Assembly (NCBI RefSeq): GCF_009192745.1
Contig: NZ_VTFV01000002.1
Span: 682,001 to 746,000, forward strand
Direction: 5' to 3'
Origin: Arthrobacter citreus
Lineage (GTDB): Bacteria > Actinomycetota > Actinomycetes > Actinomycetales > Micrococcaceae
Length of the DNA: 64,000 nt
In this document: positions 17,049-26,941 of the stretch, piece after piece
Layout: each line of letters begins with the position of its first letter
How positions within the stretch are numbered: the stretch's first letter is position 1
Position numbers and translations under genes: made by a program
Notes under the pieces: model-generated
Told to the model about the DNA's origin: nothing
Databases searched by the model: none
Seen by the model: the letters and a program-made list of their open reading frames with translations, nothing else

Positions 17049-18164
17049 CTAGGCGTAGCTGCCCACCAGGCGGACGGCACCGCCGTCGACACCCTTGGCG
17101 CCCTGCACGTAGTTGGGATCGCCGGCCTCGGAATCCGTGACAGCTCCGACGGTTCCCATGGTCCAGGCCGGAACGCCGCGTTCGCCGAGGCGCGCCAGGG
17201 CAGCGTCCGCACCGGCGGCGTCGACAATTGCCACCATTCCGACGCCGAGGTTCAAGGTGCGCTCCAGGTCCGGCAGCGGCACGTTGCCGAGTTCGCTGAC
17301 CAGCTTGAAGACCGGCGGCAGTTCCCAGGTTGAGCGGTCCACGGTGGCTTCCAGGCCCTTGGGCAGCACCCGGGCCAGGTTGGCGGCGAGGCCGCCGCCG
17401 GTCACATGGCTGAAACCGTGCACTCCGGCGGGCGCGTAGCGGGCCAGGTCCAGGCAGTCGGCAGCGTAGACACGGGTCGGCTCCAGCAGCTCTTCGCCGA
17501 GGGTTCGTCCCAGTTCGGCGATTTGGCGTTCAAGCTGCCAGCCGGCGTGGTTGATGACGCGGCGCACCAGGGAGTAGCCGTTGGAGTGGATACCGGAGGA
17601 CGCCATGCCAATAACGACGTCGCCCTCCCGCACACGCTCCGGACCCAGCAGGTCCGCGGCTTCCACGACGCCGGTGGCGGCACCGGCGACGTCGTACTCG
17701 TCCACGCCCAGCAGGCCGGGATGCTCAGCGGTTTCGCCGCCCACCAACGCGGTGCCGGCAACTTCACAGGCGGCCGCGATGCCGCGGACAATGTCCGCTA
17801 TGCGCTCGGGCACTACCTTGCCGCAGGCGATGTAGTCGGTCATGAACAGCGGCTCTGCGCCTACGACGACGATGTCATCCACCACCATGCCCACCAGGTC
17901 GAACCCGATGGTGTGGTGGATATCCAGTGCCTGGGCAATGGCGACCTTGGTTCCGACGCCGTCGGTGGAGGTTGCCAGCAGCGGCTTCTTGTAGGTCAGC
18001 AGCCGGGAAACGTCGTAGAGCCCGGCGAATCCGCCCACCCCGCCAAGGACCGAGTCGTTGTGGGTTGCCTTGACCGCTGCCTTCATCAGTTCGACGGCCC
18101 GGTCACCGGCCTCGACGTCCACCCCTGCGGAGGCATAGGTGATGGCGTTTTCGCTCGCGCTCAT
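17049..18164 (-). CDS. purM: Phosphoribosylformylglycinamidine cyclo-ligase (AIR synthetase)
   Basis: The 371-residue enzyme makes AIR from FGAM and ATP in step 5 of purine biosynthesis. Family landmarks include the N-terminal YASAGVDVEAGD, the ATP-binding stretch TDGVGTKVAIAQ, the DLVGM-VDDIVV segment, ALVGGETAEHPG and GVHGFSHVTGGGLAANL. Its ATG overlaps the purF stop by 4 nt, so it is translationally coupled. The operon ends at the 16965-17012 hairpin. Confidence 0.95.
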   Translation of the reverse strand: MSASENAITYASAGVDVEAGDRAVELMKAAVKATHNDSVLGGVGGFAGLYDVSRLLTYKKPLLATSTDGVGTKVAIAQALDIHHTIGFDLVGMVVDDIVVVGAEPLFMTDYIACGKVVPERIADIVRGIAAACEVAGTALVGGETAEHPGLLGVDEYDVAGAATGVVEAADLLGPERVREGDVVIGMASSGIHSNGYSLVRRVINHAGWQLERQIAELGRTLGEELLEPTRVYAADCLDLARYAPAGVHGFSHVTGGGLAANLARVLPKGLEATVDRSTWELPPVFKLVSELGNVPLPDLERTLNLGVGMVAIVDAAGADAALARLGERGVPAWTMGTVGAVTDSEAGDPNYVQGAKGVDGGAVRLVGSYA

Positions 18165-19714
18165 ACCGATTCTTTCTTGTCTGTTGGGGTCAGGAGGGTC
18201 TCGAACTCACTGTCCGGTCCCGGATCACAGCCGTTGGAGCCGTCCGCGTCGGACGGGTTTTCCAGCAGGTTCTTGCCCAGCCGGTCTGCCGGGGGCAGCT
18301 CGATGGGGTACTGGCCGGTGAAGCAGGCTGTGCAGAGCTTCTCGCGCGGCTGCTGGGTGGCACCGATCATTCCGTCTTCGGAGATGTAGGCAAGGGAATC
18401 GGCGCCGATCGACGTGCAGATTTCCTCCACCTTGGCGCCGTTGGCAATGAGCTCGGCGCGGGAGGCGAAGTCGATGCCGTAGAAGCAGGGCCACTGGACG
18501 GGCGGCGAGGAGATCTTGACGTGGACTTCCTTGGCACCGACTTCCCGCAGCATGCGTACGATCGCACGCTGGGTGTTGCCGCGGACGATCGAGTCGTCCA
18601 CAACCACCACGCGCTTGCCGCGGATGACGGATTCAAGGGCGTTGAGCTTCAGCTTGATGCCGAGCTGGCGCAGGGTCTGGCTCGGCTGGATGAAGGTGCG
18701 CCCCACATACGAGTTCTTGACGAACCCGTGCGCGAAGGGAATGCCGGACTGCTCGGCGTAGCCAACGGCGGCGGGTGTGCCGGATTCGGGGACCGGGATG
18801 ACGATGTCTGCTTCGACGCTGTTTTCGCGGGCCAGCTGGCGGCCCATCTCCACCCGGGATTCGTAGACCGAGCGCCCGTTGATGGAAGCATCCGGGCGCG
18901 CAAGGTAGACGTATTCGAAGACGCAGCCGGCCGGCGTCGGCTCACCGAACATCTGGGAACGGATGCCGTTTTCGTCAATGGCGATGAACTCGCCGGGCTT
19001 GATCTCCCGGATGAAGCTAGCGCCGACGGTGGCAAGGGCGGAGCCTTCGGAGGCCACAACCCAGCCGCGGTTCAGCCGGCCCAGAACCAGGGGACGGACG
19101 CCGTAGGTGTCCCGGGCCGCGTACAGGGTGCCTTCGTCCATAAAGACGAAGGAGAACGCGCCGCGCAGCTTGGGCAGCAGTTCCAGTGCGGTTTCTTCCA
19201 AGGTCCGGCCGTCGCTGCCGTTCAGCAGTGCGGTGACAAGGGCGGTGTCCGAGGTGTTGCCTTGGGCGATTTCACCTGAGCGGGGGCGGCCCTGGCGGGC
19301 CAGGATCATTTCGTAGAGTTCGGCGGAGTTGGTCAGGTTGCCGTTGTGGGCCAGGGCCACCGTGCCGGCAGCGGTTGCACCAAGGGTGGGCTGCGCGTTG
19401 GCCCAGTGCGAGGCACCGGTTGTGGAGTACCGGCAGTGCCCAATGGCAATGTGGCCCAGGAGAGTGTTCAGGGTGGTTTCGTCGAAAACCTGGGAAACCA
19501 GTCCCATGTCCTTGTAAACGCTGATCCGGCTGCCATCGCTCGTGGCGATGCCCGCGGATTCCTGTCCGCGGTGCTGCAGCGCATAAAGACCGTAATAGGT
19601 AAGCTTCGCTACCTCTTCGCCGGGGGCCCAGACGCCGAAGACTCCGCAGGCATCCTGCGGTCCTTTTTCGCCGGGCATGAGATCGTGGGAAAGCATTCCG
19701 TCACCGCGTGCCAT
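18161..19714 (-). CDS. purF: Amidophosphoribosyltransferase
   Basis: PurF makes 5-phosphoribosylamine from PRPP and glutamine, the first committed purine step. With the start at 19714 (MARGDGMLSHDLMPGEKG) the glutaminase nucleophile is Cys23 in DACGVFG, implying a 22-residue propeptide that must be removed. GLYALQHRGQESAG follows, and the PRPP-loop motif VVVVDDSIVRGNT lies in the C-terminal half. Cysteines in the C-terminal third (CFYG, KLCTACF) fit the Fe-S type of the Bacillus-like family. Two in-frame upstream ATGs (19747, 19723) are possible; 19714 matches the usual start best. purM overlaps its stop by 4 nt. Confidence 0.93.
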   Translation of the reverse strand: MARGDGMLSHDLMPGEKGPQDACGVFGVWAPGEEVAKLTYYGLYALQHRGQESAGIATSDGSRISVYKDMGLVSQVFDETTLNTLLGHIAIGHCRYSTTGASHWANAQPTLGATAAGTVALAHNGNLTNSAELYEMILARQGRPRSGEIAQGNTSDTALVTALLNGSDGRTLEETALELLPKLRGAFSFVFMDEGTLYAARDTYGVRPLVLGRLNRGWVVASEGSALATVGASFIREIKPGEFIAIDENGIRSQMFGEPTPAGCVFEYVYLARPDASINGRSVYESRVEMGRQLARENSVEADIVIPVPESGTPAAVGYAEQSGIPFAHGFVKNSYVGRTFIQPSQTLRQLGIKLKLNALESVIRGKRVVVVDDSIVRGNTQRAIVRMLREVGAKEVHVKISSPPVQWPCFYGIDFASRAELIANGAKVEEICTSIGADSLAYISEDGMIGATQQPREKLCTACFTGQYPIELPPADRLGKNLLENPSDADGSNGCDPGPDSEFETLLTPTDKKESV

Positions 19715-19765
19715 GGAAGTCATTCTCTCACGCCCGCCGGTTTCCAACGGCTCCGGGACAGAGCG

Positions 19766-20086
19766 TTACGCGGTGGGAGAAGTGCCTGTGCTATTGGGCT
19801 CGTCGTCGGCGGCCTCAACCACTGCATGCTCGGAACGGCGGAGGCTGATCCGGTCCAGGACCAGCGCGGCGATGGAGCCCAGGGCAACCCCCGGGAGGGC
19901 GAACATCACGGTAAAGAATCCCAATACGGCTTCGCGGGTGTACTGCGGATTCTCGTCTCCGGTGTAGGCCATGATCAGCGCGGCAATAAAGGCAGCGACC
20001 ACGCCCAGCGCCATAAAGGGTACAAAGCGGGGAGCGCGGCGGATGGTGATCTCGCGGCGTTCGGGGCTGTGCTGCTCGGAAGTCAT
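19766..20086 (-). CDS. Small conserved two-helix membrane protein
   Basis: The 106-residue product has a charged N-terminus (MTSEQHSPERREITIRRAPR), two membrane helices (PFMALGVVAAFIAALIMAY and FFTVMFALPGVALGSIAALVL) and an acidic Ser/Thr tail. It resembles hypothetical proteins commonly found upstream of purF in Arthrobacter-like genomes; the function is unknown. The start at 20086, not 20092, is supported by a TAGAAT box 6 nt upstream with no ribosome binding site, meaning a leaderless mRNA separate from the SCP gene before it. Confidence 0.75.
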   Translation of the reverse strand: MTSEQHSPERREITIRRAPRFVPFMALGVVAAFIAALIMAYTGDENPQYTREAVLGFFTVMFALPGVALGSIAALVLDRISLRRSEHAVVEAADDEPNSTGTSPTA

Positions 20087-20092
20087 GCCCAA

Positions 20093-20098
20093 ATTCTA
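20093..20098 (-). promoter_or_regulatory. -10 box (TAGAAT) for leaderless transcript of small membrane protein
   Basis: TAGAAT on the minus strand lies 6 nt (TTGGGC) before the ATG at 20086, in the 25-bp gap after the SCP gene. It is one of the best -10 matches in the window. Confidence 0.55.
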
Positions 20099-20111
20099 CC
20101 GGCAGTAGAGA

Positions 20112-20492
20112 TTAAGCTGCCCCGCCGCCGGCAAGCCGCGGAAACAGCGGCAGGCACTCGGACAAATCCGCACGCAGCCCGGACGCAGAGACCTTTCCGG
20201 CAGCCACCGCGTCAGCCCACGCCAAGGTCCCGGTCACCAGCCCCAGCCAGGTGGCGGCGTCGGTCTCTACGACATTCGGGGGAGTGCCCCGGGTATGACG
20301 GGGGCCGGGAATGCACTGGGTGACGCCGAAGGGCGGCACCCGCACTTCCACCGAATTGCCCGGTACCCGCTCAGCGAGTTCCTCCAGGGCATAGCGAACC
20401 GCCGTCGCCGTGGTGTTCCGGCCGGCCGGGCCTGCCGCCGCCGCGGCCAGCGCAGCCATGCCGTCTGCCGAAGAAATCCTGCGCCGTGCCAT
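20112..20492 (-). CDS. Bacterial sterol-carrier-like (SCP) family protein
   Basis: The 126-residue protein has the small SCP2-like pattern of actinobacterial sterol-carrier family proteins: an N-terminal R-rich helix, [23 protein letters not shown] in the middle (landmark [10 protein letters not shown], about 47-56), [21 protein letters not shown] and a C-terminal [13 protein letters not shown]. Members of the wider fold bind lipids or other hydrophobic molecules, and some act with maleylpyruvate isomerase-like partners; no ligand is known. It follows asparaginase by 2 nt, so the two form an operon. Confidence 0.75.
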   Translation of the reverse strand: MARRRISSADGMAALAAAAAGPAGRNTTATAVRYALEELAERVPGNSVEVRVPPFGVTQCIPGPRHTRGTPPNVVETDAATWLGLVTGTLAWADAVAAGKVSASGLRADLSECLPLFPRLAGGGAA

Positions 20493-20494
20493 GG

Positions 20495-21499
20495 CTAGTC
20501 CAGCAGCGCGGTGACCGGAGCCGCGAGCCGCAGGCTGCCCACGGGTTCGCCGCCGCCGAGTACCGGCGGAACGGTTTTGGCCAGGACCTTGAAGACGCCC
20601 TCCGGGTCGATGGCACCGCTGGCGGCGAGCAGGGTCAGGCCCACCAGGGTGGCGGCGCGGCCGTTGCCGTCGAGCATTTTCAGGGCCACGGAAACCCCTG
20701 TGTCAGTGCCCAGCACCAGTACGCCTTCGGCGCCGCTCTTGGCGATGATGCCCAGGTCCTCCATGACCACGGTGTTTTCCTTGCCAACGCCGTGGACGGC
20801 CCAGGGGTAGTCCAGCATTGCGGTTGCCACGGTGGCCGCGCGTGCGTCGCCGTGCTTGTCCGCCGGAGCCTTGGCCAGTTTGCCGATCCCGCGTGCCAGC
20901 CCGGTCAGGGATACCGCGGCCAGCGGAGCACCGCAGCCGTCAACCGCCCAGTGCGCGGGTTTCTCCTCGCAGAAATCCTCGAAAACCCGGGCGATGCCCT
21001 GCTGCAGCGGGTGGGAAGGGTCCAGGTAGGTGCGGGTGTCCCAGCCGTTTTCGGTGCAGGCCCACAGGAAGGCCGCGTGCTTGCCTGAGCAGTTGAAGGC
21101 AATGCGCTGCTTGCCCTTGCCGGAGCGGATCAGTTCGGTCCGTGCCGTCTCATCCTGCGGCCAGTCCACCGGGCACTGCAGGTCGTCTTCCGTGACGCCG
21201 GCGGCCTCAAGCATTCCGCGGACCACATCGGTGTGTTCCTTCGCTCCGATGTGGCTGGCAGCGGCGAGGGCAACCTGCGGCCCGCGCAGCGGTACACCGG
21301 CCTGCATAGCGGCCACAGCCTGGAACGGCTTCAGGGACGAACGCGGGAAGACCGGGGTGGTGATGTCACCGAGTGCGGTCACCACCGACCCGTCACCGGC
21401 AAGCACGACGGCGGAACCCACATGGCGGGATTCAATGAAGCCGTTGCGCTCCAGGACAGCAAGTTCAACGGCGTCAGAGGCAGCAAAGGTGGCAGACAT
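20495..21499 (-). CDS. Asparaginase (type II family, PF06089-like)
   Basis: The 334-residue protein belongs to the asparaginase family that is unrelated to E. coli AnsA/AnsB, recognised by the landmarks [13 protein letters not shown] (about 50-62), [28 protein letters not shown] and [11 protein letters not shown]. It should release ammonia from L-asparagine, though few members have been tested. Its gene heads a minus-strand unit with the SCP protein. A TAGACT box ends 6 nt before the ATG and there is no ribosome binding site, so a leaderless mRNA is likely. Confidence 0.85.
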   Translation of the reverse strand: MSATFAASDAVELAVLERNGFIESRHVGSAVVLAGDGSVVTALGDITTPVFPRSSLKPFQAVAAMQAGVPLRGPQVALAAASHIGAKEHTDVVRGMLEAAGVTEDDLQCPVDWPQDETARTELIRSGKGKQRIAFNCSGKHAAFLWACTENGWDTRTYLDPSHPLQQGIARVFEDFCEEKPAHWAVDGCGAPLAAVSLTGLARGIGKLAKAPADKHGDARAATVATAMLDYPWAVHGVGKENTVVMEDLGIIAKSGAEGVLVLGTDTGVSVALKMLDGNGRAATLVGLTLLAASGAIDPEGVFKVLAKTVPPVLGGGEPVGSLRLAAPVTALLD

Positions 21500-21505
21500 A
21501 CTGCC

Positions 21506-21511
21506 AGTCTA
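21506..21511 (-). promoter_or_regulatory. -10 box (TAGACT) for leaderless transcript of asparaginase gene
   Basis: TAGACT lies 6 nt (GGCAGT) before the ATG at 21499 on the minus strand, the same geometry as the PNPOx-like gene. Confidence 0.5.
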
Positions 21512-21863
21512 CGGAAGTCCGCACTTCTGTCCGCGACTTCCCCCGCGGCGCGCGGAGCGCTCGTCGCAGGGGCCGCAGCCGGAGGGTGGCCGGCAGGACT
21601 TTGTTCGGCACCGCGGAGTGAGGGGGTGCTCCGGCGAAGGTCCAGGGAAGCTGGCGGAACGGGCAGCGAAGCAGGGGAGCGATGACCGCCCCAGCACCGC
21701 CATCGAGGCAGCCTGCCCCGCTGCCCGGACCGGCGGGCCAAAGCACCGCCGTGTCTTACTATCCGGCGGCGGAGCCCGCCGGGCAACGGGCCGGCGCGAA
21801 ATCCACGCCCAGCGGGCTGCGTCACGGAGCCGCGGCGGCTTTCGGGGCGTGCATCACAGCCAG

Positions 21864-21869
21864 TAGTCT
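21864..21869 (+). promoter_or_regulatory. -10 box (TAGTCT) for purD
   Basis: TAGTCT is followed by 8 nt (GAACTCTT) and the GTG at 21878. No Shine-Dalgarno is present, so purD-purC is probably translated from a leaderless mRNA. Confidence 0.5.
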
Positions 21870-21877
21870 GAACTCTT

Positions 21878-23188
21878 GTGAAGGTTCTCGTTGTTGGCCC
21901 CGGCGGCCGCGAACATGCCATTGTCCGGGCCCTGCTGGCCGACCCCTACGTTTCGGAAGTCCATGCGGCTCCCGGCAACGCGGGTATCGCGCAGGTAGTG
22001 CCAGTCCATTTCATCAACGCCAGCGATCCGGAGGCCGTGACGGCTCTTGCCCGTGAGCTGGGCTCCGACCTCGTCGTCGTGGGTCCGGAGGCGCCGCTGG
22101 CGGCCGGAGTTTCGGATGCCCTGATGGAGGCCGGCATTCCGGTGTTCGGCCCGTCCCGGGCTGCAGCCCAGCTGGAGGCCTCGAAGGCTTTCGCGAAGCA
22201 GGTCATGGCTGAGGCGAACGTGCCCACGGCAATGGCCCGGGTCGCTGCGACCGCGGAGGAAGCCGCCGATGCGCTGGACACCTTCGGCGCGCCCTACGTG
22301 GTCAAGGACGACGGCCTGGCCGCCGGCAAGGGAGTGGTTGTCACCTCGGACCGGGACGAAGCCCTCACCCACGCGCAGGCCTGCTTCGACGCCGGTGGAA
22401 CCGTAGTCATTGAAGAGTTCCTTGACGGCCCCGAGGTCTCCCTCTTTGTCCTCTCCGACGGCCGGCACGTCGTGCCGCTGGCACCGGCCCAGGACTTCAA
22501 GCGCATCTTCGACAACGACGAAGGTCCCAACACCGGCGGCATGGGTGCCTACTCCCCGCTGGAGTGGGCACCGGCCAACCTCGTGGACGACGTCATTGCC
22601 CGGGTGGCGCAGCCCACCGTGGATGAGATGGCCTCCCGCGGCACGCCCTTCGTCGGCGTGCTGTACTGCGGCCTGGCGCTGACCTCGCGCGGACTGCGGG
22701 TCATCGAGTTCAACGCCCGCTTCGGCGATCCGGAAACCCAGGCCGTGCTGGCCCGGCTGAAGACCCCGCTCGGCGGACTGCTGCTGGCTGCCGCCAAGGG
22801 CGAACTGGATGCCATGGAACAGCTGAAGTGGGATGCGCGCACGGCAGTCGCCGTCGTCGTCGCGTCCGAAAACTACCCGGATGCTCCGCGCACCGGGGAC
22901 CCGATCCTGGGACTCGTGGAAGCCGAGGCGATCGAGGGCGTGCACGTCCTGCATGCCGGCACTGCCATCGAAGCGGACGAAATCGTGAGCGCGGGCGGGC
23001 GTGTCCTGGCCGTCGTCGCGCTGGGGGAGAACCTGGCACAGGCAAGGGAACTCGCCTACCAGGGCGTGGACGCCATCGAACTCGAGGGCTCCCAGCACCG
23101 CCGCGACATCGCACTGAAAGCCGAGCGCGGCGACATCGTGGTGCCGGCCGGCAGCGCGGGCGCTGACATTGATGAGGACCTGGCATGA
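21878..23188 (+). CDS. purD: Phosphoribosylamine-glycine ligase (GAR synthetase)
   Basis: The 436-residue ATP-grasp enzyme joins phosphoribosylamine and glycine in purine step 2. Landmarks are the N-terminal KVLVVGPGGREHAI, DLVVVGPEAPLAAG, the ATP-grasp stretch YVVKDDGLAAGKGVVV (about 146-161), EEFLDGPEVSL, and FNARFGDPETQ near the metal site. A GTG start without a ribosome binding site follows a -10 box by 8 nt. purC overlaps the stop by 4 nt. Confidence 0.95.
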   Translation: MKVLVVGPGGREHAIVRALLADPYVSEVHAAPGNAGIAQVVPVHFINASDPEAVTALARELGSDLVVVGPEAPLAAGVSDALMEAGIPVFGPSRAAAQLEASKAFAKQVMAEANVPTAMARVAATAEEAADALDTFGAPYVVKDDGLAAGKGVVVTSDRDEALTHAQACFDAGGTVVIEEFLDGPEVSLFVLSDGRHVVPLAPAQDFKRIFDNDEGPNTGGMGAYSPLEWAPANLVDDVIARVAQPTVDEMASRGTPFVGVLYCGLALTSRGLRVIEFNARFGDPETQAVLARLKTPLGGLLLAAAKGELDAMEQLKWDARTAVAVVVASENYPDAPRTGDPILGLVEAEAIEGVHVLHAGTAIEADEIVSAGGRVLAVVALGENLAQARELAYQGVDAIELEGSQHRRDIALKAERGDIVVPAGSAGADIDEDLA

Positions 23189-24078
23189 GCACCGCACCGC
23201 AGCTTAATGGTTGGACACACATCTATTCCGGCAAGGTACGGGACCTGTACGTACCCGCCGGTCCGGACGCCGCGCAGGACCGGGTACTGGTTGTGGCCAG
23301 CGACCGGATCAGTGCCTACGACCATGTGCTCTCCAGCGTCATCCCGGACAAGGGCCGCATCCTGACGCAGCTGAGCCTGTGGTGGTTCGACCAGCTGGGC
23401 AACGTTCCGAACCATGTTCTTTCCGCCGACGAGGGAGTGCCGGCCGAAGTGGCTGGCCGGGCCATGATCTGCAAGAAGCTGGAGATGTACCCCGTGGAAG
23501 CCATTGCCCGCGGCTACCTCACCGGTTCCGGCCTGGCTGAGTACCGGCAGTCGCAGACCGTGTGCGATGTTCCGCTGCCTGCGGGGCTCGTTGACGGCTC
23601 GAGGATCGAGCCGGCGATCTTCACCCCCTCGGCCAAGGCAGAGGTGGGCGAGCATGACGAAAACATTAATTACGACGCCGTGGTGGCGGCGGTAGGTGCC
23701 GAAACGGCCGCGCAGATCCGGGAACTGACCCTGGAGATCTACACCACCGCCGAGGCCATTGCCCGGGACCGCGGAATCATCCTGGCGGACACCAAGGTGG
23801 AGTTCGGCCTGGAACCGGCCACCGGTCTGGTAACCCTGGGTGATGAGGTGCTGACCCCTGACTCGTCACGGTTCTGGGATGCCTCCCTGTACGAGCCGGG
23901 CAAAGCCCAGCCCTCCTTTGACAAGCAGTACGTACGTGACTGGCTGACCTCGGCCGAGTCCGGCTGGGACAAGGCAGCTGACACCCCTCCGCCGGCCCTG
24001 CCCGCGGACGTCATTGAGCGCACCCGCGCCCGGTACGTGGAGGCGTACGAGCGGCTGACCGGGAAGACGTTCGTCTAG
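23185..24078 (+). CDS. purC: SAICAR synthetase
   Basis: This 297-residue phosphoribosylaminoimidazole-succinocarboxamide synthase couples CAIR with aspartate. Landmarks are the N-terminal YSGKVRDLY (ATP P-loop-like), ASDRISAYDHVLSS, EAIARGYLTGSG, and the signature LADTKVEFGLEPATGL plus LTPDSSRFWDA. The ATG overlaps the purD stop (ATGA), so the two are coupled. The length is typical of actinobacterial PurC, and a terminator follows. Confidence 0.95.
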   Translation: MSTAPQLNGWTHIYSGKVRDLYVPAGPDAAQDRVLVVASDRISAYDHVLSSVIPDKGRILTQLSLWWFDQLGNVPNHVLSADEGVPAEVAGRAMICKKLEMYPVEAIARGYLTGSGLAEYRQSQTVCDVPLPAGLVDGSRIEPAIFTPSAKAEVGEHDENINYDAVVAAVGAETAAQIRELTLEIYTTAEAIARDRGIILADTKVEFGLEPATGLVTLGDEVLTPDSSRFWDASLYEPGKAQPSFDKQYVRDWLTSAESGWDKAADTPPPALPADVIERTRARYVEAYERLTGKTFV

Positions 24079-24091
24079 GTTCCGCTGTTCC

Positions 24092-24123
24092 CTGCAGGCT
24101 CCGGGTTTTCCCGGGGCCTGCAG
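24092..24123 (+). terminator. Terminator of purD-purC
   Basis: CTGCAGGC-T-CCGGG pairs with CCCGG-G-GCCTGCAG around a TTTT loop, with one T/G wobble in the stem. TGTTTT follows, 14 nt after the purC stop. Confidence 0.8.
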
Positions 24124-24148
24124 TGTTTTCCGCGTATGGCGCGTGGAG

Positions 24149-24787
24149 TTAGCGCGAGAACGTCAGGTGCGTGACGCCGTCGTCGGCTGCTTCCGCGCTG
24201 GCCTCATAGCCGTCCTCCAGGCCGCGCAGGCCCTCCCACAGGTTGATGCCCCGGCCCAGCAGGATCGGAGTAATGCCCACGTGGATCCGGTCCACCAGGC
24301 CCGCCTCGAGGAACGCTTTCACGACTGTAGGCCCGCCGCCGATCCGCACGTCCTGGCCGGCAGCGGCGTCGACCGCCCGGTCCAGGGCAGCCTGCGGTGA
24401 GGCGGAGAGGAACTCGAACCGGGTTCCGTCCGGCATGTCGATGGGCTCACGGGCGTCGTGGGTGAGGATAAAGACCGGGTACTGGAACGGTGTCTGGTCG
24501 CCCCACCAGCCCTTCCACCCGGGATCATCCGGGAAGTTGTGCAGCCCGAACATGCCGGCGCCCATGATTTCTGCGCCGATGCCCTCAAAGTAGGCGGCGG
24601 CGTAGTTGTCATCAACTCCGGTGGTGCCTGTGCCGCTCTGGTGCAGGACGCGTTCCTGGAAGGTGCGGGTGGCTGTGTACGGTGCAACCAGCCGCGCCCA
24701 GTCTTCCCCGAACGGGCTCTCGGGGGTCTGGTCCGTGGTGGTGGCGTAGCCGTCAAGGGAAATATTCACGTCAACGCGGACAACCAT
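24149..24787 (-). CDS. Dihydrofolate reductase-like (RibD C-terminal domain) protein
   Basis: The 212-residue protein matches the RibD_C/DHFR-like family. The N-terminal strand MVVRVDVNISLDGYAT is followed by FGLHNFPDDPGW, PVFILTHDAREP, and a glycine-rich GQDVRIGGGPTVVKAFLEAGLVD-type cofactor segment (landmark RIGGGPTVV). It probably reduces a small heterocycle with NADPH, but the substrate is unknown; these are often standalone genes. The start at 24787 is chosen for its CAGGAG ribosome binding site and the family-like start, in place of the longer upstream frame to 24850. Confidence 0.82.
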   Translation of the reverse strand: MVVRVDVNISLDGYATTTDQTPESPFGEDWARLVAPYTATRTFQERVLHQSGTGTTGVDDNYAAAYFEGIGAEIMGAGMFGLHNFPDDPGWKGWWGDQTPFQYPVFILTHDAREPIDMPDGTRFEFLSASPQAALDRAVDAAAGQDVRIGGGPTVVKAFLEAGLVDRIHVGITPILLGRGINLWEGLRGLEDGYEASAEAADDGVTHLTFSR

Positions 24788-24854
24788 GGGAACTCCTGGT
24801 GTCTTGGTGTGGGATGTTCCAGAGCATACTCCCGGGCACAGCAAAGACACAGCA

Positions 24855-24886
24855 AAAAGGACCCATCAAAAATGATGGGTCCTTTT
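24855..24886 (-). terminator. Terminator of tRNA-Pro
   Basis: A perfect 14-bp stem (AAAAGGACCCATCA / TGATGGGTCCTTTT) with a 4-nt loop lies 8 nt past the tRNA 3' end, and TTTTTGC follows on the minus strand. Confidence 0.88.
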
Positions 24887-24893
24887 CTGTTTT

Positions 24894-24970
<77 letters not shown>

Positions 24971-25075
24971 TAACCACTGCCTGACCGGAGGTTTCCCTCC
25001 CGGCGAAGCAACTTTACAAGTGTACTCGACAACCTGCGGGAGCGCGAAATCAGCCCTCCGCAGCGGGCAAGAGCG

Positions 25076-26941
25076 TTACACCAGCGAGTCCTGCCACGCG
25101 GCATTGAGCGCCGCGAAGCGTCCGGTGCCGCTGGTGAGCTCGGCGGGAGTGCCGTCCTCCACCACCTCACCGTCGGCCATCACCAGCACGCGGTCTGCAA
25201 TTTCAACCGTGGACAGCCGGTGGGCAATGATCAGCGCGGTCCGGTTGCCCAGCAGGGTCTTCAGTCCCTGCTGCACCAGCCGCTCGCTGGGAACATCCAG
25301 GGAGGAGGTCGCCTCATCCAGGATCAGCACAGCCGGGTCGGCAAGGAACGCACGGGCGAAGCTGATCAGCTGGCGCTGCCCTGCGGAGACCCGTCCTCCG
25401 CGCTTGTTCACATCGGTCTCGTAGGCCTCGGGCAGGGACTCGATGAAATCGTGGGCACCCACGGCGCGGGCTGCCGCTTCGATCTCCGCCCGGCTCGCGC
25501 CCGGCTTGCCGAGGGCAATGTTCTCCGCCACGGAGCCGCTGAACAGGAACGCTTCCTGGGTCACCATGACGACGGCTCGGCGCAGGTCCCGCTGCGTGAG
25601 ATCCCGAAGATCCACTCCGTCCAGCAGCACTGCACCGTCAGACGGGTCGTAGAAGCGGGCGATCAGCTTGGCCAGGGTGGACTTGCCGGCGCCGGTCTGT
25701 CCCACCAGGGCAACGGTCTGCCCGGCGGGAATGTGCAGGTCCAGGCGGGGAAGAACCAGCGGGCCGCCACCATAACGGAACTCCACGCCGTCGAACTTTA
25801 TGTCTCCCGCGGCATCCTTGAGTTCCACCGGTTGCCTGGGCGGGCGGACAGTCGGCACTTCTTCCAGGAGGCCGGACACCTTTTCCAGGGCCGCCGAGGC
25901 GGACTGGAACGAGTTGTAGAACATGGCCATCTGGTCCACCGGCTGGAAGAACCGCTTGGCGTACAGGAGCAGCGCCAGCAGCGCACCCACTTCCAGGCCG
26001 CCGTCGAGCACGCGGTAGCCGCCCACCAGCAGCACCACGGCCACAGTCGCATTGCCGATGAAGATCAGGCCGGGCTGGAAGACGCCGTTGAGGTTAATGG
26101 ACCTCAGCGTGGCCCGGCGGTAATCCTCGGCCAGTTCGTCATTCTTCTCGGCGTTGACGGTTTCGCGGCGGAACGCTTTCACGGCACGGATCCCGGTCAT
26201 CGTTTCCACGAAATGCACGATCAGCTTCGCGGAGGTCACACGGGAGGCCCGGTACGCCGTCTGGGAACGCTTCTGGTACCAGCGGGTCAGCAGGAACATC
26301 GGTACGAACGCTACGCAGAGCAGCACTCCGGTGCGCCAGTCCAGGGCGAAGATGCTGATGGCTACGAACACCATGTACATGGCTCCCGAGGCCAGGGAAC
26401 TGATGCCGGAGTCCAGCAGTTCGCGCAGTGCCTCCAGATCCGAGGTCTGCCGCGAGATGATCCGGCCCGAGGTGTAGCGCTCGTGGAATTCAAGGCTGAG
26501 CCGCTGGGTGTGCCGGAAAACCCGCAGCCGCAGGTCTAGCAGCATCGCCTGGCTGAGCTGCGCCGTGGACCGGACATAGCCCGCCGTCAGCCCCGCCGCG
26601 AGGACTGCGGCGAGCAGGTAGGTGGACCCGGCCGCCAGCAGCGGCAGGGAGCTGCCCTCCTGCAGGGCAGGCAGTGCATGGTCAATGCCGAAGGCGATGA
26701 TTGCGGGCCCGGCGACGCGCGCGGCCTGGGAGAACACCACAAGTGCGATGGTGAAGATGAACCTGCCCCGGTTGGGGCGTACAAGGGAAGCGAGCAGGGA
26801 GAGGGAACGACGCCGGACCGCACGGTTCTGCTCACGGTCCAGGTTCAGGTTGTCCTCGCCTGCCGTGCCAACACCGGCGTTGTCCGGCTTTCCGGGCTCC
26901 GGCAGGGGTGCACCGGCCCGGCGAATGCTAAACCGGTTCAC
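25076..26941 (-). CDS. ABC exporter half-transporter B (ATPase-competent half)
   Basis: The 621-residue protein joins a six-helix exporter membrane domain (about 50-340) to a nucleotide-binding domain (about 370-605). Its Walker A is GQTGAGKST, Walker [12 protein letters not shown] with the catalytic Glu, and H-loop AHRLST. The signature motif is changed to VSAGQ instead of LSGGQ. It overlaps its partner at 26938-28752 by 4 nt and the two almost certainly form a heterodimer, like TM287/288-type exporters. The cargo may be drugs, lipids or peptides and cannot be deduced. The N-terminal 45 residues are extra, charged cytoplasmic sequence. Confidence 0.9.
   Translation of the reverse strand: MNRFSIRRAGAPLPEPGKPDNAGVGTAGEDNLNLDREQNRAVRRRSLSLLASLVRPNRGRFIFTIALVVFSQAARVAGPAIIAFGIDHALPALQEGSSLPLLAAGSTYLLAAVLAAGLTAGYVRSTAQLSQAMLLDLRLRVFRHTQRLSLEFHERYTSGRIISRQTSDLEALRELLDSGISSLASGAMYMVFVAISIFALDWRTGVLLCVAFVPMFLLTRWYQKRSQTAYRASRVTSAKLIVHFVETMTGIRAVKAFRRETVNAEKNDELAEDYRRATLRSINLNGVFQPGLIFIGNATVAVVLLVGGYRVLDGGLEVGALLALLLYAKRFFQPVDQMAMFYNSFQSASAALEKVSGLLEEVPTVRPPRQPVELKDAAGDIKFDGVEFRYGGGPLVLPRLDLHIPAGQTVALVGQTGAGKSTLAKLIARFYDPSDGAVLLDGVDLRDLTQRDLRRAVVMVTQEAFLFSGSVAENIALGKPGASRAEIEAAARAVGAHDFIESLPEAYETDVNKRGGRVSAGQRQLISFARAFLADPAVLILDEATSSLDVPSERLVQQGLKTLLGNRTALIIAHRLSTVEIADRVLVMADGEVVEDGTPAELTSGTGRFAALNAAWQDSLV

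Larger units (their letters stand above)
21500..21877. other. 378-bp divergent noncoding region between asparaginase gene and purD
   Basis: The two ends hold the asparaginase and purD promoters. The interior (about 21530-21780) is very GC-rich, with plus-strand G-rich runs and a GGCGGCGGAGCCCGCCGGG hairpin near 21762, but no frame looks like a real protein. No known RNA motif was recognised. An unannotated small RNA or regulatory repeat is possible but unsupported. Confidence 0.3.

Noticed and set aside
21682-22056. Plus-strand frame running into purD
   Set aside because: Its codons inside purD are out of frame with a certain gene and its upstream part looks noncoding.
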